DNA of 64,000 nt, from positions 1-64,000 of the forward strand of contig JALEGL010000004.1 in NCBI GenBank assembly GCA_022763185.1. The letters are read 5' to 3'. Positions within the stretch are counted from its first letter, which is position 1. The number at the start of each line of letters is the position of its first letter. The position numbers and the translations under genes are program-made. Shown piece after piece: positions 52,300-61,797 of the stretch. The notes under the pieces were generated by a model. The model did not search any database, had not been told where the DNA came from, and was given only the letters and a program-made list of their open reading frames with translations. Source of the DNA: a bacterium. Its GTDB lineage: Bacteria > Bdellovibrionota_G > JALEGL01.

Positions 52300-55044
52300 A
52301 TGCACAAAAACAAGCTTATTTTAGCTTCAGCCTGTATTTTAGCCCTGGGTATTTATATTCAAAAAAGTCAGGATTTTAAACATTGGATCATTCAATTTGT
52401 TCCGGCCAGCTACTCTATTTCTAACCATCTTAGCCAATCCAACCCTTTGGTCAGTTTGGATAAAACCGCCAAGACATTTTTCTATATTGATACCGCTTAC
52501 GTTGACCCCAAACGCGTTTCACAACAAAAAATGTTAGAAGAAGCCTTAAAAGACTTAAGTGCCAATATTCCAGAAGTTCAAGTTTTATTCCCGCAAAGCA
52601 ACAAAGCAGAATTGATCGTCAGCAAAAAACGCCAAACCATCAGTACCAAAGTTAAACATTTTCACGCTTTACATCAAACGCTGTCTAAAGTGCTCGTATT
52701 TATTCATGAAAACATGAAAACAGCGGTCACTGCCAATCAGCTGGAAGCCATCGCTCTTAATGCTTGTTTAAGCACACTTGATCCACACAGCTTGTATCTT
52801 TCTAAAGATATTTATCAAGAAATGTTGGTAGGCACATCTGGCGAATTTGGTGGCTTAGGCATTGTGATTGGCATCAGAGACAGAAAACTAACCATCATCA
52901 GCCCGGTTGAAGGCAGTCCCGCCAGTAAAGCCGGCTTAAAATCAGGCGATCACATCACTAAAATAGGCAATGAAAGCACAAAGAACATGATTCTTAATGA
53001 AGCTGTCAAGCGCATGCGCGGCCCCAAAGGCACAAAAGTCAAAATTGCCGTAGCTCGCAGTACATGGGAAAAGGAAAAGGAGTTTACGCTTAAACGTGAT
53101 ACTATTGCTATTGTAGCAGTTGAGTCTGATCTACTGCCCAACAATGTGGCTTACATGCGCATTAAAAGTTTTCAACAAGATACTGCCAGCAGTGCAAAAA
53201 AGCAACTCAAAGCCATGCACAAAGAAGCTGGAGAGTTTAAAGGTTTAATCTTGGATCTGCGCGGCAACCCTGGCGGTATTTTTGATCAAGCCGTTAAAAT
53301 TTCTGACATGTTTTTAAAGTCTGGTGTTATTGTTTCTACCGTTGGTTTAAACAACACCGTTAATCAAAAAGAACGCGCCCAAGCACGCCATACCGAAAAC
53401 AATTATCCTATGGTTATTTTGGTTGATGAGGGCAGCGCTAGCGCTTCAGAGATTGTGGCAGGGGCTTTAAAAGACAGAGCCCTAATCATTGGTGACACAA
53501 CTTTTGGAAAAGGCAGTGTTCAGCGTTTGTTTGATTTACCCCAAGACTCTGCTTTAAAATTAACCATTGCTCAGTATTTAACCCCTGGAGAAGTATCAAT
53601 TCAAGGTCTTGGAATCACCCCCCATGTGGCCTTACACAGCGTCTTTTTAACCAAGGACGTTACCAATATCTACCCTAGTCAAAAAGATTATGGTGAAGCA
53701 AGCCTAGATGGTCACTTAGACAATCCCAATTCCGTTGAAAAACGTGACAAAAACAAGACTTTGGCCAAGTACAACGTGCGCTATTTAGAAAGCTTAGATG
53801 AAGATGGTTTCTTGGCGACTCGTCAAACACTGGGAGACAGTAAAAGCAAACGTAGAGAAAAAGTCTTACAAGACTTTCAAGTCAGTCTGGCTCGTAAAAT
53901 CATTGAGAAAACATCCTCCGGCAACTTAAAACCCATGCTCAACACGGCCAAAGATGTTGCCGAAGAAGCCAATCAAAAACAAAATCAATTGATAGAAAAC
54001 AAGTTGGCTAAAAACAATATCAATTGGAACGGTTCAAGCAAAAACTGTAAAGCCGCACCCATAATCAATGCTTATCTTAATGCCAAAGACAATACTATTC
54101 ATGCTGGAGAAAAAGCAAAATTACACGTCACCCTTAAAAACCCATCAAAATGCGATTATCACCGTGCTTGGGTAGAAACTGAGTCAGAACAGTTTTTCTT
54201 TGATGCCCAAGAAATATTGTTTGGTAAAATATCTGCTGGACAAGAAGTCTCCAAAACCATTGAGCTTGAGATTCCAAAAGCCATGTTTATGGGCCTTGCA
54301 AAAGTTAACTTATCTTTCAACCTGGATGACAACAAACATTTGTTTGATCAGACATTTTTTGTCAAAATTAATGAAAAGCCAACGGCTCCTAAGTTTGCTT
54401 ATGAGTTATGGATGGTTGATCAAAATAAAAACAATAAAATGGAAGCTCAGGAAAAAGCCAATATCTTTATCAAAATAAAAAATTTGGGTGAAAAAAATTC
54501 AGAGCAAAGTTCTATATCCATTCAAGCTGCTGATGGCTCAGACCTAAAAGTCAATAAAGGCCATAGCTCTATTAAACAGCTTCATGGTAAACAAAACCAA
54601 ACCTTATCTTTAGGTATTCAAGCCAAAAAACCGTTTAATGCAAAAGAAATTAAACTGAGTCTAAACATCAATGATTTTGAAAACAATATTTTTAGAAGTG
54701 ATCGTGTAGTTTTCAATGCGCAAAAAATTAAAAAAGGTAAAACTTCTTATGTTCCACCCACAATAACTTTGGACAACCTAGAACAGTTTCACCAAGAAAA
54801 ACAAGGTAAATTTTTAAGTTTATCGGGCAAAATGCACGATGACCAAAGCATTAAAGATTATTATATTTTGGTCAATGCTAAAAAAGTGCATTATGACAGC
54901 TTTGAAAAACCAGGTAAAGAACACCGTTTTTCAACCAGTGTACCGCTTGATCCTGGTAACAACTATGTCAGCATTGTTACCCGTGACAATCAAGATATCC
55001 AAACCGTAAAAAAACTATTGGTTCAACGTAAAGAAGCCTTATAA
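52300..55044 (+). CDS. Large S41 (C-terminal processing) protease with long C-terminal extension
   Basis: A 914-residue exported or membrane-anchored serine protease. After a signal anchor and helical N-terminal part come a PDZ domain (GSPASKAGLKSGDHITKIG), which binds substrate C-termini, and the S41 catalytic core with Ser in DEGSASASEIVAGALKD and Lys/Gln in TFGKGSVQ. From about residue 570 on there are roughly 340 residues of Ig-like beta domains not found in short CtpA proteins; related long forms occur in delta-type proteobacteria. I start at 52300, with AAGGA eight bases upstream; an ATG at 52270 is in frame. A stem-loop follows the stop. Confidence 0.9.
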   Translation: MHKNKLILASACILALGIYIQKSQDFKHWIIQFVPASYSISNHLSQSNPLVSLDKTAKTFFYIDTAYVDPKRVSQQKMLEEALKDLSANIPEVQVLFPQSNKAELIVSKKRQTISTKVKHFHALHQTLSKVLVFIHENMKTAVTANQLEAIALNACLSTLDPHSLYLSKDIYQEMLVGTSGEFGGLGIVIGIRDRKLTIISPVEGSPASKAGLKSGDHITKIGNESTKNMILNEAVKRMRGPKGTKVKIAVARSTWEKEKEFTLKRDTIAIVAVESDLLPNNVAYMRIKSFQQDTASSAKKQLKAMHKEAGEFKGLILDLRGNPGGIFDQAVKISDMFLKSGVIVSTVGLNNTVNQKERAQARHTENNYPMVILVDEGSASASEIVAGALKDRALIIGDTTFGKGSVQRLFDLPQDSALKLTIAQYLTPGEVSIQGLGITPHVALHSVFLTKDVTNIYPSQKDYGEASLDGHLDNPNSVEKRDKNKTLAKYNVRYLESLDEDGFLATRQTLGDSKSKRREKVLQDFQVSLARKIIEKTSSGNLKPMLNTAKDVAEEANQKQNQLIENKLAKNNINWNGSSKNCKAAPIINAYLNAKDNTIHAGEKAKLHVTLKNPSKCDYHRAWVETESEQFFFDAQEILFGKISAGQEVSKTIELEIPKAMFMGLAKVNLSFNLDDNKHLFDQTFFVKINEKPTAPKFAYELWMVDQNKNNKMEAQEKANIFIKIKNLGEKNSEQSSISIQAADGSDLKVNKGHSSIKQLHGKQNQTLSLGIQAKKPFNAKEIKLSLNINDFENNIFRSDRVVFNAQKIKKGKTSYVPPTITLDNLEQFHQEKQGKFLSLSGKMHDDQSIKDYYILVNAKKVHYDSFEKPGKEHRFSTSVPLDPGNNYVSIVTRDNQDIQTVKKLLVQRKEAL

Positions 55045-55065
55045 ATCTTTATACCTTTTTAACTG

Positions 55066-55087
55066 GCTGGGCTTTTTATAGCCCAGC
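55066..55087 (+). terminator. Stem-loop after the S41 protease gene
   Basis: GCTGGGC (55066-55072) pairs perfectly with GCCCAGC (55081-55087). The T-run lies in the loop rather than after the stem, so it may act mainly as a 3' stabiliser. From here to 55226 I see nothing else. Confidence 0.5.
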
Positions 55088-55226
55088 ACTTACTGATTAC
55101 TGCTTTCTTGTTTTTATAAAACTTAAATATAACTTGCTGTTTCTCAGCCTTAAAAAAGATTTCATAACGATCTACTGCTGTACCATTACCTTATAATTGA
55201 CACTTTATACTGACTGTACCCAAAAC

Positions 55227-55520
55227 TTACTCTTTATTGTTTTTAATCAGTTGATTATCAACATCATAGTCAAAACCTAAAAAGGCTTATGGGCCATCTT
55301 TGAAGCTTGGATTTAATTTGTTTTGATCAAAATTGATTCCGCTTGCTCCGGCCACTGAAATAATCAATAGTGCTACTGCTGCTAACTGCACTAAGCCGGC
55401 CAAAGCACTTGCCGGAGTTAACATCAATACCACCGCAGCTACAACAGAAACAAGCAAAAGTTTCCATAAGATATCTTATAGCTGTTGCATCTCACCTAAA
55501 ATACATAAAACTTTTTCAAC
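55227..55520 (-). pseudogene. Decayed gene for a small membrane or exported protein
   Basis: On the minus strand one frame reads as a plausible protein across two internal TAA stops (55476-55478 and 55287-55289): a segment ending LGEMQQL, then DILWKLLLVSVVAAVVLML, TPASALAGLVQLAAVALLII, SVAGASGINFDQNKLNPSFK, and after the second stop AFLGFDYDVDNQLIKNNKE. The middle part alone (55287-55457, TTG start) could still make a 56-residue hydrophobic peptide. I favour decay because protein-like sequence continues on both sides of the stops. The family is not recognised. Confidence 0.4.
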
Positions 55521-55561
55521 TTATATGAACAGACTTTGCAATTGCTACTGTTTCTCAATAG

Positions 55562-56482
55562 CTAGTCACCCACTATACTATTTTGTTTGAAATCCATGTA
55601 TTGTGAAATTTCAAAATAAAGTGTGTGTAAGTCATTCATATTAACACAACTGGCTTTGATTTGCTGCTGATTGACACTGCCACTAAAACACAATTGATTG
55701 TTTTTTTCATCCAATTCAAATATCAAACCGTCTACTGATGCAGTAGGAACATCACTGGGTAGGTTTTTTAAATGCCCATGTTTCATCAAAATCGCCACCA
55801 AAACAGCTGCTAAAATAGGCGCTGTAGCTCCTAAACTGGGTAGACTGGCTCCTCCGGTAATAAATGCTAAAAAGGCATTGCCGCCAAAATAGACCGTCAC
55901 TGCTGCCAGAATGGCCAAAACCAAGCCCAAGGTAAACTCTTGCCAGTGTTCCTTAATATAATTCATGGTCCAGTCTAATTCTGGTACTTTTATTCGTGGA
56001 TAGCTTGGTGTATAAACTGGATCAGTCCATGGAACATCACTGAAGTTTGGATTGTAAAAATCATCAAAATCATACTTTGGATCATACGATGGGCTTGGAT
56101 CCAATGATGGGGCTAGATTATTAGGATCATCTTCAAAACAAAAATAATCAAAAATCTTAGCTTCCCCTAACATTAGACCGCTACTAAAAGAAACATAGTA
56201 CAGTGATGTTTTTAGATCCACACATTGTCTTTGTAAGGCTGCTATGCATTGAGCATATGACGGCTTTGGCTTCATCATTCTAAGACGATTGGTTATTTTC
56301 ATGTTGTTATCAAACAACTCTTGCAGTTGATTGAAAGGAATCAAGTCTGGATTTAACAGCCTATCTACTTTTATCCCACAGGTGGCTTCTCCAATATATC
56401 CTGCAAGCTCTGCATTATCCTTTGCCTTAGCCAAAGATAATATGAAAGTAAAAACCAAACACCATTTCCCCAATATGTGCAT
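55562..56482 (-). CDS. Exported membrane protein of unknown function
   Basis: A 306-residue protein with signal peptide (cleavage near AKA), a cysteine-containing helical N-terminal part, an acidic Asp/Pro/Tyr-rich stretch (about 125-165), and two adjacent hydrophobic helices (about 185-240). The last 65 residues are polar with two cysteines. I recognise no family. I use ATG 56482; a GTG four codons upstream is in frame. It lies divergent from mreB and upstream of the decayed gene at 55227-55520 on the same strand. Confidence 0.6.
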   Translation of the reverse strand: MHILGKWCLVFTFILSLAKAKDNAELAGYIGEATCGIKVDRLLNPDLIPFNQLQELFDNNMKITNRLRMMKPKPSYAQCIAALQRQCVDLKTSLYYVSFSSGLMLGEAKIFDYFCFEDDPNNLAPSLDPSPSYDPKYDFDDFYNPNFSDVPWTDPVYTPSYPRIKVPELDWTMNYIKEHWQEFTLGLVLAILAAVTVYFGGNAFLAFITGGASLPSLGATAPILAAVLVAILMKHGHLKNLPSDVPTASVDGLIFELDEKNNQLCFSGSVNQQQIKASCVNMNDLHTLYFEISQYMDFKQNSIVGD

Positions 56483-56634
56483 ACAAAGAACCACTAATGT
56501 AAAGCGTCATCAGTGTCAAATACAAAAATCTATCTCCAAACAAACATTTTATAATCGCACAAAAACCAGCATTAGTTTGTCTAGCCTTGTTTTTTACAGT
56601 AAATGAAATACGTGATAGCTTAGGCAAATAATGA

Positions 56635-57702
<1,068 letters not shown>

Positions 57703-57711
57703 AGCTCAATT

Positions 57712-58007
57712 ATGAAAGACGTTTTCTTTGGAAAAATCGATGTTCTGGCTCGACGTCATGGCAAACCGCACATTGAACATTTAATCTTTGAACATGAAGG
57801 CAAAAGCCACACGCACAAGACCTACGAATCTTTCTTTGTAATTGCAGGCAAAGGCAAAGTGGTTAATGGAGAACTACTATAGAAGTAAGCCCCAATACAC
57901 TGGTCACCATTGCACCCAACACCCCACACTGGATGATTCCATCCCCTGGAAAAACTTTAGAAGGTTTCCTTTGGTATCACAATGAAGCCTTAAATCTTAA
58001 ATCTTAA
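57712..58007 (+). pseudogene. Cupin-domain protein, frameshifted
   Basis: ATG 57712 opens a frame reading a cupin N-terminal half with metal-binding HEGKSHTHKTYESFFVIAG, which ends at TAG 57880-57882 after 56 codons. In another frame, directly afterwards, the second half follows: IEVSPNTLVTIAPNTPHWMI and a C-terminus ending at 58007. A one- or two-base indel near 57876 would restore a single ~98-residue cupin. It sits nine bases after mreB and three bases before the left RAYT hairpin. A sequencing error cannot be excluded. Confidence 0.7.
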
Positions 58008-58009
58008 AA

Positions 58010-58038
58010 TACCCAAAGGTAGCCGGTTACTTTGGGTA
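58010..58038 (+). repeat. Left REP hairpin of the RAYT
   Basis: TACCCAAA (58010-58017) pairs with TTTGGGTA (58031-58038); a bulged G interrupts the stem, then GTA pairs with TAC around loop GCCGGT. A stem with an interior bulge is typical of REPs bound by RAYT proteins. Confidence 0.85.
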
Positions 58039-58073
58039 CCTTTTTGGTAAGAGCTTTGCATAAGTTTAAGGCT

Positions 58074-58721
58074 ATGCCAAGAAAACCACTTATCAAGTCA
58101 TCCGTGTATCCGTATCACATTTTTGGTAGGTCAAATAATAAAGAGCATTTCTATGTTCCATTGGATGTGGTTTGGGATATTTCTACCTATTTGTTTGAAA
58201 AGGTACATCAAGAGTATGAGGCGAAGTTGCATACATTTGTATTGATGCCAAACCATTACCATATTTTGATGAGTACACCTTTAAAAAATATAGACCAGAT
58301 AATGAACTACTGGGTCCGAGAATTGAGCAAAAAAATCAATTATCGTGCTGGAAGAATTAATCGTGTGTTTGGTGGAAGGTACAAGTGGTGTAGCATCCAA
58401 GATGAAATTTATCATGCAAATGCTTACAAATATATTTATCAAAACCCAACAAGAGCATTTTTGTCAGATAAAATTGAAACTTATCCTTGGTCGACAATAC
58501 AGTTCTTAAAAAATAATAATATACCCAAATATTTATATGATGAAGATTTCTGCCAATTAAACCATGTGATTCCAATGAAAATAAAAGATAAACTATTATG
58601 GCTAAATGATTTTTTATTAGAAAAAGAGCAAGAAGTTATTAGGAGAGCTTTAAGACGTTATATTTTTCAATATCCAAACAAAAAGAAATTTTATTCCGTA
58701 TTGAGAAAATTTAGTACCTAA
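58074..58721 (+). CDS. REP-associated tyrosine transposase (TnpA_REP, Y1-type HUH)
   Basis: A 215-residue single-strand DNA transposase that acts on REP hairpins. The start VYPYHIFGRSNN matches the family; the metal-binding HUH motif is NHYH (His61 and His63 in MPNHYHILM), and Tyr120 in YKYIYQNPTRA is the likely nucleophile (family pattern YIxxNPxRA). The basic C-terminus (RRALRRYIFQY) may bind the hairpin. I use ATG 58074; an in-frame TTG at 58032 lies inside the left hairpin. Both catalytic motifs are intact, so it could be active. Confidence 0.9.
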   Translation: MPRKPLIKSSVYPYHIFGRSNNKEHFYVPLDVVWDISTYLFEKVHQEYEAKLHTFVLMPNHYHILMSTPLKNIDQIMNYWVRELSKKINYRAGRINRVFGGRYKWCSIQDEIYHANAYKYIYQNPTRAFLSDKIETYPWSTIQFLKNNNIPKYLYDEDFCQLNHVIPMKIKDKLLWLNDFLLEKEQEVIRRALRRYIFQYPNKKKFYSVLRKFST

Positions 58722-58744
58722 AGTAACCGGCTACCTTTGGGTAC
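58714..58744 (-). repeat. Right REP hairpin of the RAYT (inverted)
   Basis: On the minus strand it reads as the left REP with one change (TTTGGG to TTTAGG). The stem ends are GTACC and GGTAC-type arms, with the loop CCGG core kept. It overlaps the last codons of the transposase gene. Confidence 0.85.
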
Positions 58745-58751
58745 TTGTGTA

Positions 58752-59084
58752 CTAAACGATTGTCACCAATTCATCAATGGAGGTGACATGCACCCCAACA
58801 GCTGTTTCGCGCATGATACTTTCTCTAACTTTTGCAGCTTCTTTGTAAAGCTCTGTGCTAAAGGCTTGTTTCATTGCTTCTTCCGAATCAAAACTTAAAA
58901 TGGTCACTCCATCAATAGGATCTTCTGCATCATCTTTTCATCTGTCTGTAAGGTGATACTGCTTGTAAGATTTAACCTCTGGCATTTTAGCGTAAAACGG
59001 ACCATACTCTTCTTTCCAGACTCTGCGGAACTCTTCTGTACTGATGTTTTGTTTTTTTCGAACAACCACTAAAATTGTAAACAT
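58752..59084 (-). pseudogene. EthD-like domain protein interrupted by an in-frame TGA
   Basis: Starts at ATG 59084 with a good binding site (GGGAG, seven bases before). The frame reads MFTILVVVRKKQNISTEEF, then YKQYHLTDR, a TGA at 58938-58940, and continues without shift as KDDAEDPIDGVTILSFDSEE to a stop at 58752-58754. Read through, it gives a ~110-residue EthD-like dimeric alpha-beta barrel protein of normal length. It starts ten bases after the mpl stop and is the last gene of that operon; its end is seven bases from the right REP hairpin. A sequencing error is possible. Confidence 0.8.
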
Positions 59085-59094
59085 TGATATCTCC

Positions 59095-60507
59095 CTAAGA
59101 TTGATAATGTTCAACCACGGCTTCCCTTGCATGACCAAAATCACCATTGGACATAAACAAGAGAGTGTCACCTGCATTGACATGACTCGTGACCTGCTGC
59201 ACCAGTTCCTCTTTGTTTTGCGGCAAATAAACGGTCTTTCCTTGTTTTTCTAAGTCTGTTTTTAATTGTTGTACATCCAGTTTATCTTGCAATCCATCAG
59301 CTTTTTCATACACTTTGGTCATCAACACCACATCTGCATCTTTAAACGCTATTGGCCAATCGTTTTGAAAGGTGTTTCTTCTAGAAGTATTGGAACGCGG
59401 CTCAAACAAAGCCCAGAGCTTACCACCATTTTTTTGAGCTATGGGCTTAAACGCAGCTAGGGTTTTTTCTACCGCCGTTGGATGATGTGCAAAGTCGTCA
59501 TAAATATGCACTTGGCCTTGGGATGACAGATGCTGCTGTCTGCGGGTTACCCCCTCAAAACTGCCAATGGACTCTACCACCTTTTCAAGCTCTAAACCCA
59601 TAGATTCACAGACCGCCAAGCAACCCAGAGCATTAATGGCATTATGCTTGCCCATCATTTTGGTTTTAATTATCGCTAGTTTTTCATCTTGTTTATAAAC
59701 CCCATAACTGAAAATGCCATCGCCTTGATAGGTGTAATTTTTAATAGACCAATGATTGCTTTCTCTTTCACCATAAGTGATAAATGTTTTATCCGGATAC
59801 TCTTGCATCAGCATCCGAATATTTTGATCATCCCCACAGACAACCATGGCTTTGTTATCTGAAATTTGTTCAAATAATTTTCTAAATTGATCTTTGATTT
59901 GAGCCAAAGATTCATAGATATCAGCATGATCAAACTCAATGCTGGTCAACAGCAAGTGCTGAGTTTTGTAGTGCAAAAACTTGGGTGTTTTTTCAAAACA
60001 GGCGGTATCATACTCATCTCCTTCAAGAACAAAATAGTGTCCCTGTCCCAATTGATAGCCTTGTTTAAATTGGTGTGGAATGCCGCCAATAAAAAAGCCA
60101 GGATCTTCACCCAATTGATTAAGAATATAGGCCATCAAAGATGCCGTTGTGGTTTTGCCATGGGTTCCACAAATCACCACCGATGATTTATCTTGCACAA
60201 AATATTCCCCTAAAGCTTGAGCCATGGATGTGTATGGAATTTTGAGTTCTAAAACACGCTCATATTCTGGATGACCTTTGCTGATCACATTGCCGACAAT
60301 CACCAAATCCAAATCTTTTGTAATATTCTTAGCATCATAGCCAGCAATAGCTTTAATGCCTAAATGCTGAAGCTCTGTGCTGGCTGGAGGGTAAATTTCT
60401 CCTTTATCGGAACCGGTCACCTGCCAGCCTTTGGCTTTAAACAAACCGGCCAAAGCAACCATACCCATACCACCTATACCCATTAAATATACCGTTTTAT
60501 TTTCCAT
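59095..60507 (-). CDS. mpl: Murein tripeptide ligase Mpl
   Basis: Joins recycled L-Ala-D-Glu-meso-DAP tripeptide to UDP-MurNAc, returning it to peptidoglycan synthesis. The 470-residue Mur ligase has the Rossmann start MGIGGMGM, ATP loop CGTHGKTTTAS, the Mpl-type segment LEGDEYDTACFEKTPKFLHY (MurC differs here), DDFAHHPTAVEKTL, and ALFEPRSNTSRRNTFQ. AAAAGGA precedes the ATG. It belongs to an operon with an LD-carboxypeptidase and a serine hydrolase, a coherent murein-recycling set. Confidence 0.93.
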   Translation of the reverse strand: MENKTVYLMGIGGMGMVALAGLFKAKGWQVTGSDKGEIYPPASTELQHLGIKAIAGYDAKNITKDLDLVIVGNVISKGHPEYERVLELKIPYTSMAQALGEYFVQDKSSVVICGTHGKTTTASLMAYILNQLGEDPGFFIGGIPHQFKQGYQLGQGHYFVLEGDEYDTACFEKTPKFLHYKTQHLLLTSIEFDHADIYESLAQIKDQFRKLFEQISDNKAMVVCGDDQNIRMLMQEYPDKTFITYGERESNHWSIKNYTYQGDGIFSYGVYKQDEKLAIIKTKMMGKHNAINALGCLAVCESMGLELEKVVESIGSFEGVTRRQQHLSSQGQVHIYDDFAHHPTAVEKTLAAFKPIAQKNGGKLWALFEPRSNTSRRNTFQNDWPIAFKDADVVLMTKVYEKADGLQDKLDVQQLKTDLEKQGKTVYLPQNKEELVQQVTSHVNAGDTLLFMSNGDFGHAREAVVEHYQS

Positions 60508-60520
60508 AACATCCTTTTCT

Positions 60521-60555
60521 ATGTACCCATAGGTATGTCATACCTATGGGTACAT
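60521..60555. repeat. 17-bp perfect palindrome upstream of mpl
   Basis: ATGTACCCATAGGTATG (60521-60537) pairs completely with 60539-60555 with one base between the arms. The arm GTACCCATAGGTA differs by one base from the REP arm GTACCCAAAGGTA, so it may be a relative. It lies 13 bases before the mpl start, and the fold would need a few central bases open. Confidence 0.7.
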
Positions 60556-60595
60556 TCCTGTGGATAACTTTAAAATCAACTTCCTGCACTTTAAA

Positions 60596-60632
60596 TTTAA
60601 TCTTTTGCCCATATCATATTGTGCATGTCTTT
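60596..60632. repeat. Direct repeat: copy of the serine hydrolase gene 3' end
   Basis: Identical over 37 bases to 60755-60791, the last eleven codons and stop of the serine hydrolase gene on the minus strand. The spacing is 159 bases. The double-hairpin repeat lies between the two copies. Confidence 0.9.
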
Positions 60633-60660
60633 CCACCCGCTTCGCTCTTCTGTTTATTAA

Positions 60661-60722
60661 AGGGAAAAACGCTTTTCCCTCGAAAATAAAAACCGTTGTT
60701 TTTATTTTCTCACCCTTTGCGA
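60661..60722 (-). repeat. Double-hairpin repeat, copy 4 (inverted)
   Basis: Read on the minus strand: CGCAAAGGGTGA, hairpin A with a 12-bp stem (GAAAATAAAAAC and complement, 60682-60693 with 60698-60709, loop AACG), then hairpin B AGGGAAAA with TTTTCCCT (60661-60680), loop GCGT. Order, flank and loops match copies 1 and 2. Here the A loop can pair with the B loop over three bases (ACG with CGT). It sits inside the murein-recycling operon. Confidence 0.85.
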
Positions 60723-60755
60723 AAACTAATATAAAACCTCACCTTTATTTCAATT

Positions 60756-61796
60756 TTAATCTTTTGCCCATATCATATTGTGCATGTCTTTTCTAAATTG
60801 GCGGAATTCATCTATATGATTGTCTTTGGGGTGAACTCTGTTGGCTAAGATGATGATGCCTTGGTTTTTTTTTGGATCAATCCAAATCGAGGTTCCAGTA
60901 TAGCCTAAATGGCCAAAGCCCTGGCTTGAAATATATTGTCCTGCAGTTGATCCATGTCCCTGATCACTGGGTTTATCCCAGCACATGGCTCTAACTGTTC
61001 CATCTTGCGCCTTTATAGGTGCCGTCATCATTTGGGCTGTTTCTTGACTTAACCAATCTGAATTGCCTTTGATTGCACTTAACCAAGCTTGTCCTGCTTT
61101 AATACAGGCTGGGAGTGTTCCAAACAGACCTGCATGGCTGCTGATGCCTCCCATAAAATAACAATTTTCATCATGAACATAGCCAAAACTGGGGCGGTGC
61201 AGATAGTTTTCTGTTGCCACAAAATTATGCTCCGCTTTTTTGAGCTGCCCATTATTTTGAGCAAAAAATAAATTTGAAAAGGCAGACTCTGAATTTAAAA
61301 AACTTTGGATGATTTTGGGCCAACTTTCCCCCAGTTTTTCTTCCAGCAAATGCATCATAACAATAAAGCCAACATCGGAATAAATGCTTTTTTTTCCAGC
61401 ATCTAGCTCGGGCTTTAAATGAACTATATTTTTTTTAAGTCTCGATAAATCGCCTTCACATAAAATTCTAAAATCAAGCCAAGCTGAAAAGCCAGCCTGA
61501 TGGGTCATTAAATCTTGCAAACTATACTGTTCTGCTTTGTTCTGAAAACTAAGCATTTGATGAGGCTTTAATATTTTTTTATCAATGCAGTCTGCTAAAA
61601 AAGATCCGGTGGCCAAAACCTTGGTCAAAGATGCTAAGTCAAAAAGACTTTTCTCTCCAACTGCTGTTATTTTTTCTTGGCTATGGTAGCCATGGTAATA
61701 TTTTTGGCTGCTGTGTTGGTCAAAAACAGCAAAAGCACAGGCTGTAAACAGCTGATCTTTAATAGCTTGCTCAACTCGATCACTTAAGGCTTGCAT
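60756..61796 (-). CDS. Serine hydrolase of the beta-lactamase/DD-peptidase family
   Basis: A 346-residue class C beta-lactamase-like protein. The catalytic Ser-x-x-Lys is SLTK in FDLASLTKVLA (about 53-56), the second motif is YSD in IYSDVGFIVM, and the third is around GHLGYTGTSIW. No signal peptide is visible, so it may act in the cytoplasm, perhaps on muropeptides, which fits its neighbours ldcA-like and mpl. It starts one base after the stop of the upstream gene. Its last 37 bases are repeated 159 bases downstream. Confidence 0.88.
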   Translation of the reverse strand: MQALSDRVEQAIKDQLFTACAFAVFDQHSSQKYYHGYHSQEKITAVGEKSLFDLASLTKVLATGSFLADCIDKKILKPHQMLSFQNKAEQYSLQDLMTHQAGFSAWLDFRILCEGDLSRLKKNIVHLKPELDAGKKSIYSDVGFIVMMHLLEEKLGESWPKIIQSFLNSESAFSNLFFAQNNGQLKKAEHNFVATENYLHRPSFGYVHDENCYFMGGISSHAGLFGTLPACIKAGQAWLSAIKGNSDWLSQETAQMMTAPIKAQDGTVRAMCWDKPSDQGHGSTAGQYISSQGFGHLGYTGTSIWIDPKKNQGIIILANRVHPKDNHIDEFRQFRKDMHNMIWAKD

Positions 61797-61797
61797 G

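Larger units (their letters stand above)
58010..58744 (+). mobile_element. RAYT element: REP-associated tyrosine transposase between inverted REPs
   Basis: The transposase gene at 58074-58721 is bracketed by two hairpins of the same sequence in opposite orientation (58010-58038 and 58714-58744), the standard layout of RAYT loci. A third copy of the hairpin stands alone at 11679-11711. The element sits between two broken genes, the cupin on the left and the EthD gene on the right. Confidence 0.85.

Noticed and set aside
58938-58940. Selenocysteine codon in the EthD-like gene
   Set aside because: The position is not a Cys site in the family as far as I can tell, the surrounding sequence (DR then KDD) suggests a mutated Arg, Gly or Trp codon, and I see no convincing hairpin at the required place.
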